Source: Sphaerulina vaccinii
Lineage: Eukaryota > Ascomycota > Dothideomycetes > Mycosphaerellales > Mycosphaerellaceae
Reading direction: 5' to 3'
DNA: 64,000 bases
NCBI GenBank assembly: GCA_022570795.1
Contig: JAKUDP010000001.1
Location: forward strand, 2,666,001 to 2,730,000
Each line of letters opens with the position of its first letter. Positions within the stretch are counted from its first letter, which is position 1. A program made the position numbers and the translations under genes. Under the pieces are notes generated by a model. That model was not told the origin of the DNA and ran no database searches. It saw only the letters and a program-made list of their open reading frames with translations. This document shows positions 61,828 to 64,000 of this stretch, in pieces.

Positions 61828-64000
61828 CTATGGAGCACCATCCTCTTGGCGGTCCCAGTCCAGCTTCCACTCCGGTCTGCCGAATCGCCACTCATCAAAG
61901 GCAACATCTCCGGGCATTTCTGTTCCATTGCTCAGCTTGAGTCGCGGAAAAGAGTTCGAGGCCCAGATGTAGTGATAGCCTTCTCTGGGCGAAGCTCCGT
62001 AGTCTAGCTCTCGTGGCACTTGATGTTGTGCACTGCTACTTGCGGTAGCCGTCGGTGCATGTCGTAAATGAGGAGCGTTCGGATCGTAAGCAGTTGAGTT
62101 CACATTATATGGTGCAAGACCGAGAAAGTATCGTCCATAATCGACAGCTGTATCAGTCCAGGTCTTAGGCGGTTCGGATTCAGCGTTCTGCGTGGATGAG
62201 CCACTCTGCGTGGCACTGCTGGGTTCAGCCTCAGCCTGTTCGAGCTTCGTTTCTGCAGGGACATGGTCAGGAATTTCGACGGCTTTGCGCAGCTTCTCGG
62301 CCATGGACTCGTTGACGAGTACGAGAGCTGCACTGTGCCAGCCAGCTGCAGTCACATTGAGAGCAAAGTAGGCGCCTAGGCCATCATCTTCGCCGTTTTC
62401 ATCCTTGATGTTGAACTTGGACTCCCAGTCTCGACCCTCCTGCTCAATCCATTCGCTAACCTCACCTTGAGCTGTGATGTGTGGACTTCCAATCGCCATT
62501 CTCAGACGCTCAGCAGCTTCTTCATGGTTGACACCACCGCTGGTCAAGAAGCCGGCCCACTTACGCTTTTCATCTTCAAACCATATTCTTCGTCCTTCCG
62601 TATAGGCATGAGGCACCAGTCTGCCATCGCCATTGTTAGCCTGATTGCGTATTCCACGCAATCGACCTTCGGGTGCACCATGTCCGCCGATACCCAGGGC
62701 TCCGCATGATTGTGGTTCGTATCCGTAGGAAGTGATGTATCCACGGGCATGTAAGGCGTGGAAATGGTAATCGCCGAACGACAGTGAGATTACCTGTTGA
62801 TTCTGAAGAGCTGGGATGCGTTTAAAAGGCAGCCAATTGCCGGAATGGCCTTGTACTAGTGGCATGATATCGTCCTGGGTACTCGTGAGAACAGCTCCAG
62901 CCTTGGTGAATACTGCGAAGCTTCGGAACGAGCCCTGTACATCTGTTACCCAAGCAGCATCGGGACCTACGTCTTGTGATACGGGTACAGCCAGCTCAAC
63001 CGGCTCAAAGACGGTTTGTGACTCCGCAGTCCAGCTGATGAGCGCGGCGAACACTTTGCCCAGGGAAGTATTGAAGACGATCGTGTCTTCAAGCAGGACG
63101 AAGTTCAGGACTTCCCCGATGGGATCCTTGCCATCATCGACATGCGTTGTGCCTGTATGAGGGACTACTTGCGTTTCCAGCACCAAAGCAGCATCTAATA
63201 CTTCAGTGTCGTCTTGATTGAGCTGAAGTGGTTCCCAGATCACGATACCGGTGTCATCAAGTAGTGCGGCGCTTTTGTTCCACCCTGCAACTACCCTTCT
63301 CACAGTGCCGTTGCCTGGCTTACTGCCAGTCTCTCGTGTCTCATGGTGCACGAATCTGACATGCAGGCCTGGATGGTCGCGATTCTGCCAGCTCCATATT
63401 CGGCCAGAGTCACTTAATGCCAGTACGTGAGACCTTCCCGAACTAAATTGCTTGACAGCCGTCGCCGGATCAAGTCTTTCCTGTGGCTGTGGAAAGCCCG
63501 GAGGATATCTCAAGGGCGTAGGTGTATCTCTTATTGGTTGATTGGATTGAGTGTACTGCAAACCATCAAGCACGCCCATTGTGTACAGCGCGCCCTTCGC
63601 TGTCAGTAGTGTGGTAGACCAGCCACCGCACTGGATGTCTGCTATCACTCCCAGCCCATCCAGACCTTTCATTTCACATGGAAAAGCGGCACCTCTCCGT
63701 CGTCTTGCGTGGTGCAAGCGCATCATGCCACCTCTGCCACGGAACGCAACAGGTTGTGTCTCGTGGAGCTCGTTGCCATGTCCCAGACATCCCTTCTCGT
63801 TGTTGCCCCAAGTGAATGCCTTGCTCTGAGTACGCAATCGACGATAAAGCCTCTGCCACCTTCTGCCATCATTCTCGACGACTGGCTGATTCGGTACTCG
63901 GAAGTCTCGACGAACCAGCGTCGACCAGTAGGTGCTGTCGTGAATGAAGGCTGGGTTGTGTAGTGCTTGACATGTGGATGTGAAGTTGAGAAAGTTGTGG
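61828..64000 (-). CDS. SAF1: F-box/RCC1-repeat protein, Saf1-like (5' end outside window)
   Basis: The frame is open from 64000 down to the stop at 61828, over 720 residues, so the N-terminus lies beyond the window. At the right edge it reads an F-box tail (TCQALHNPAFIHDSTYWSTL, RRDFRVPNQPVVENDG, RWQRLYRRL) that leads straight into RCC1-type repeats: KAFTWGNNEKGCLGHG, GALYTMGVLDG, HVLALSDSGRIWSW, and FHALHARGYITSYGYEP with CGALGIGG. This order (F-box then RCC1 propeller) is that of SCF-associated factor 1, the F-box subunit that in yeast targets unprocessed vacuolar proteins for degradation by SCF. The last 90 residues (WTDTAVDYGRYFLGLAPYNV and following) are fungal-specific. The stop context and C-terminus look intact. 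Confidence 0.85.
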   Translation of the reverse strand, partial: HNFLNFTSTCQALHNPAFIHDSTYWSTLVRRDFRVPNQPVVENDGRRWQRLYRRLRTQSKAFTWGNNEKGCLGHGNELHETQPVAFRGRGGMMRLHHARRRRGAAFPCEMKGLDGLGVIADIQCGGWSTTLLTAKGALYTMGVLDGLQYTQSNQPIRDTPTPLRYPPGFPQPQERLDPATAVKQFSSGRSHVLALSDSGRIWSWQNRDHPGLHVRFVHHETRETGSKPGNGTVRRVVAGWNKSAALLDDTGIVIWEPLQLNQDDTEVLDAALVLETQVVPHTGTTHVDDGKDPIGEVLNFVLLEDTIVFNTSLGKVFAALISWTAESQTVFEPVELAVPVSQDVGPDAAWVTDVQGSFRSFAVFTKAGAVLTSTQDDIMPLVQGHSGNWLPFKRIPALQNQQVISLSFGDYHFHALHARGYITSYGYEPQSCGALGIGGHGAPEGRLRGIRNQANNGDGRLVPHAYTEGRRIWFEDEKRKWAGFLTSGGVNHEEAAERLRMAIGSPHITAQGEVSEWIEQEGRDWESKFNIKDENGEDDGLGAYFALNVTAAGWHSAALVLVNESMAEKLRKAVEIPDHVPAETKLEQAEAEPSSATQSGSSTQNAESEPPKTWTDTAVDYGRYFLGLAPYNVNSTAYDPNAPHLRHAPTATASSSAQHQVPRELDYGASPREGYHYIWASNSFPRLKLSNGTEMPGDVAFDEWRFGRPEWKLDWDRQEDGAP

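Noticed and set aside
61487..61891. 134-residue minus-strand ORF
   Set aside because: Overlaps the 3' end of the RCC1-repeat gene in another frame and has no recognisable feature.

Overview
The window is nuclear DNA of a filamentous ascomycete (Pezizomycotina). Genes are split by short introns (mostly 49-95 bp) with GTRNGT-type donors, CTRAY-type branch points and YAG acceptors. Fungal families (DASH Ask1, MedA, Rrn7, Irs4, Rrg7, Mia40, an Emw1/TTC27 homologue) run at near one gene per 2 kb on both strands with no operons. The overall flavour suggests Dothideomycetes, perhaps Mycosphaerellales, but that is inference from protein style and not a database result.

Layout. 0-5 kb is gene-poor and decayed: an uncharacterised ORF followed by in-frame TAG codons, a broken medium-chain dehydrogenase pseudogene, about 1.5 kb without genes, and a 68-aa secreted cysteine-rich protein hidden in two tiny exons (4515-4774). 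5-25 kb is a dense block: kinetochore Ask1, an unknown beta-rich protein, a diacetyl/acetoin reductase-type SDR, a NADAR-domain protein, a membrane-anchored SGNH esterase with fibronectin-III-like region, a single-pass PAN/Apple-like surface protein, a MFS transporter with a conserved stretch read in the wrong frame, the TPR protein Emw1/TTC27, two unknown proteins, Mediator Med21, mitochondrial Rrg7 with AT-hooks, and a PLP-dependent class V aminotransferase. 25-29 kb holds a seven-exon anion:cation symporter and a cluster of degenerate palindromic motifs. 29-35 kb is the developmental regulator MedA with almost 4 kb of gene-free DNA upstream. 35-42 kb is housekeeping: Rrn7 (Pol I initiation), eIF5A, COG3, and the ubiquitin-L40 fusion gene, whose ATG is split by an intron and followed by a 7-nt microexon. 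42-50 kb has a tRNA-like element, palmitoyl-protein thioesterase, an FHA protein (Tos4/Plm2-like) and an F-box-like/2EXR-type protein. 50-64 kb has a PH-domain protein, a coiled-coil unknown, Mia40, Irs4 (EH domain), a decayed SDR with an in-frame TGA and lost catalytic residues, and an F-box/RCC1 protein (Saf1-like) that runs off the right edge.

No CRISPR array, intact transposon or recognisable secondary-metabolite cluster is present. The genes are mostly unrelated housekeeping functions; common themes are gene expression (Med21, Rrn7, eIF5A, L40, MedA), mitochondrial biogenesis (Mia40, Rrg7) and secretion/surface (COG3, SGNH esterase, Apple-like protein, small secreted protein). Exon coordinates were worked out by hand from reading frames and splice consensus. 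Joins were checked for summed length and phase, but none has been tested against transcripts.
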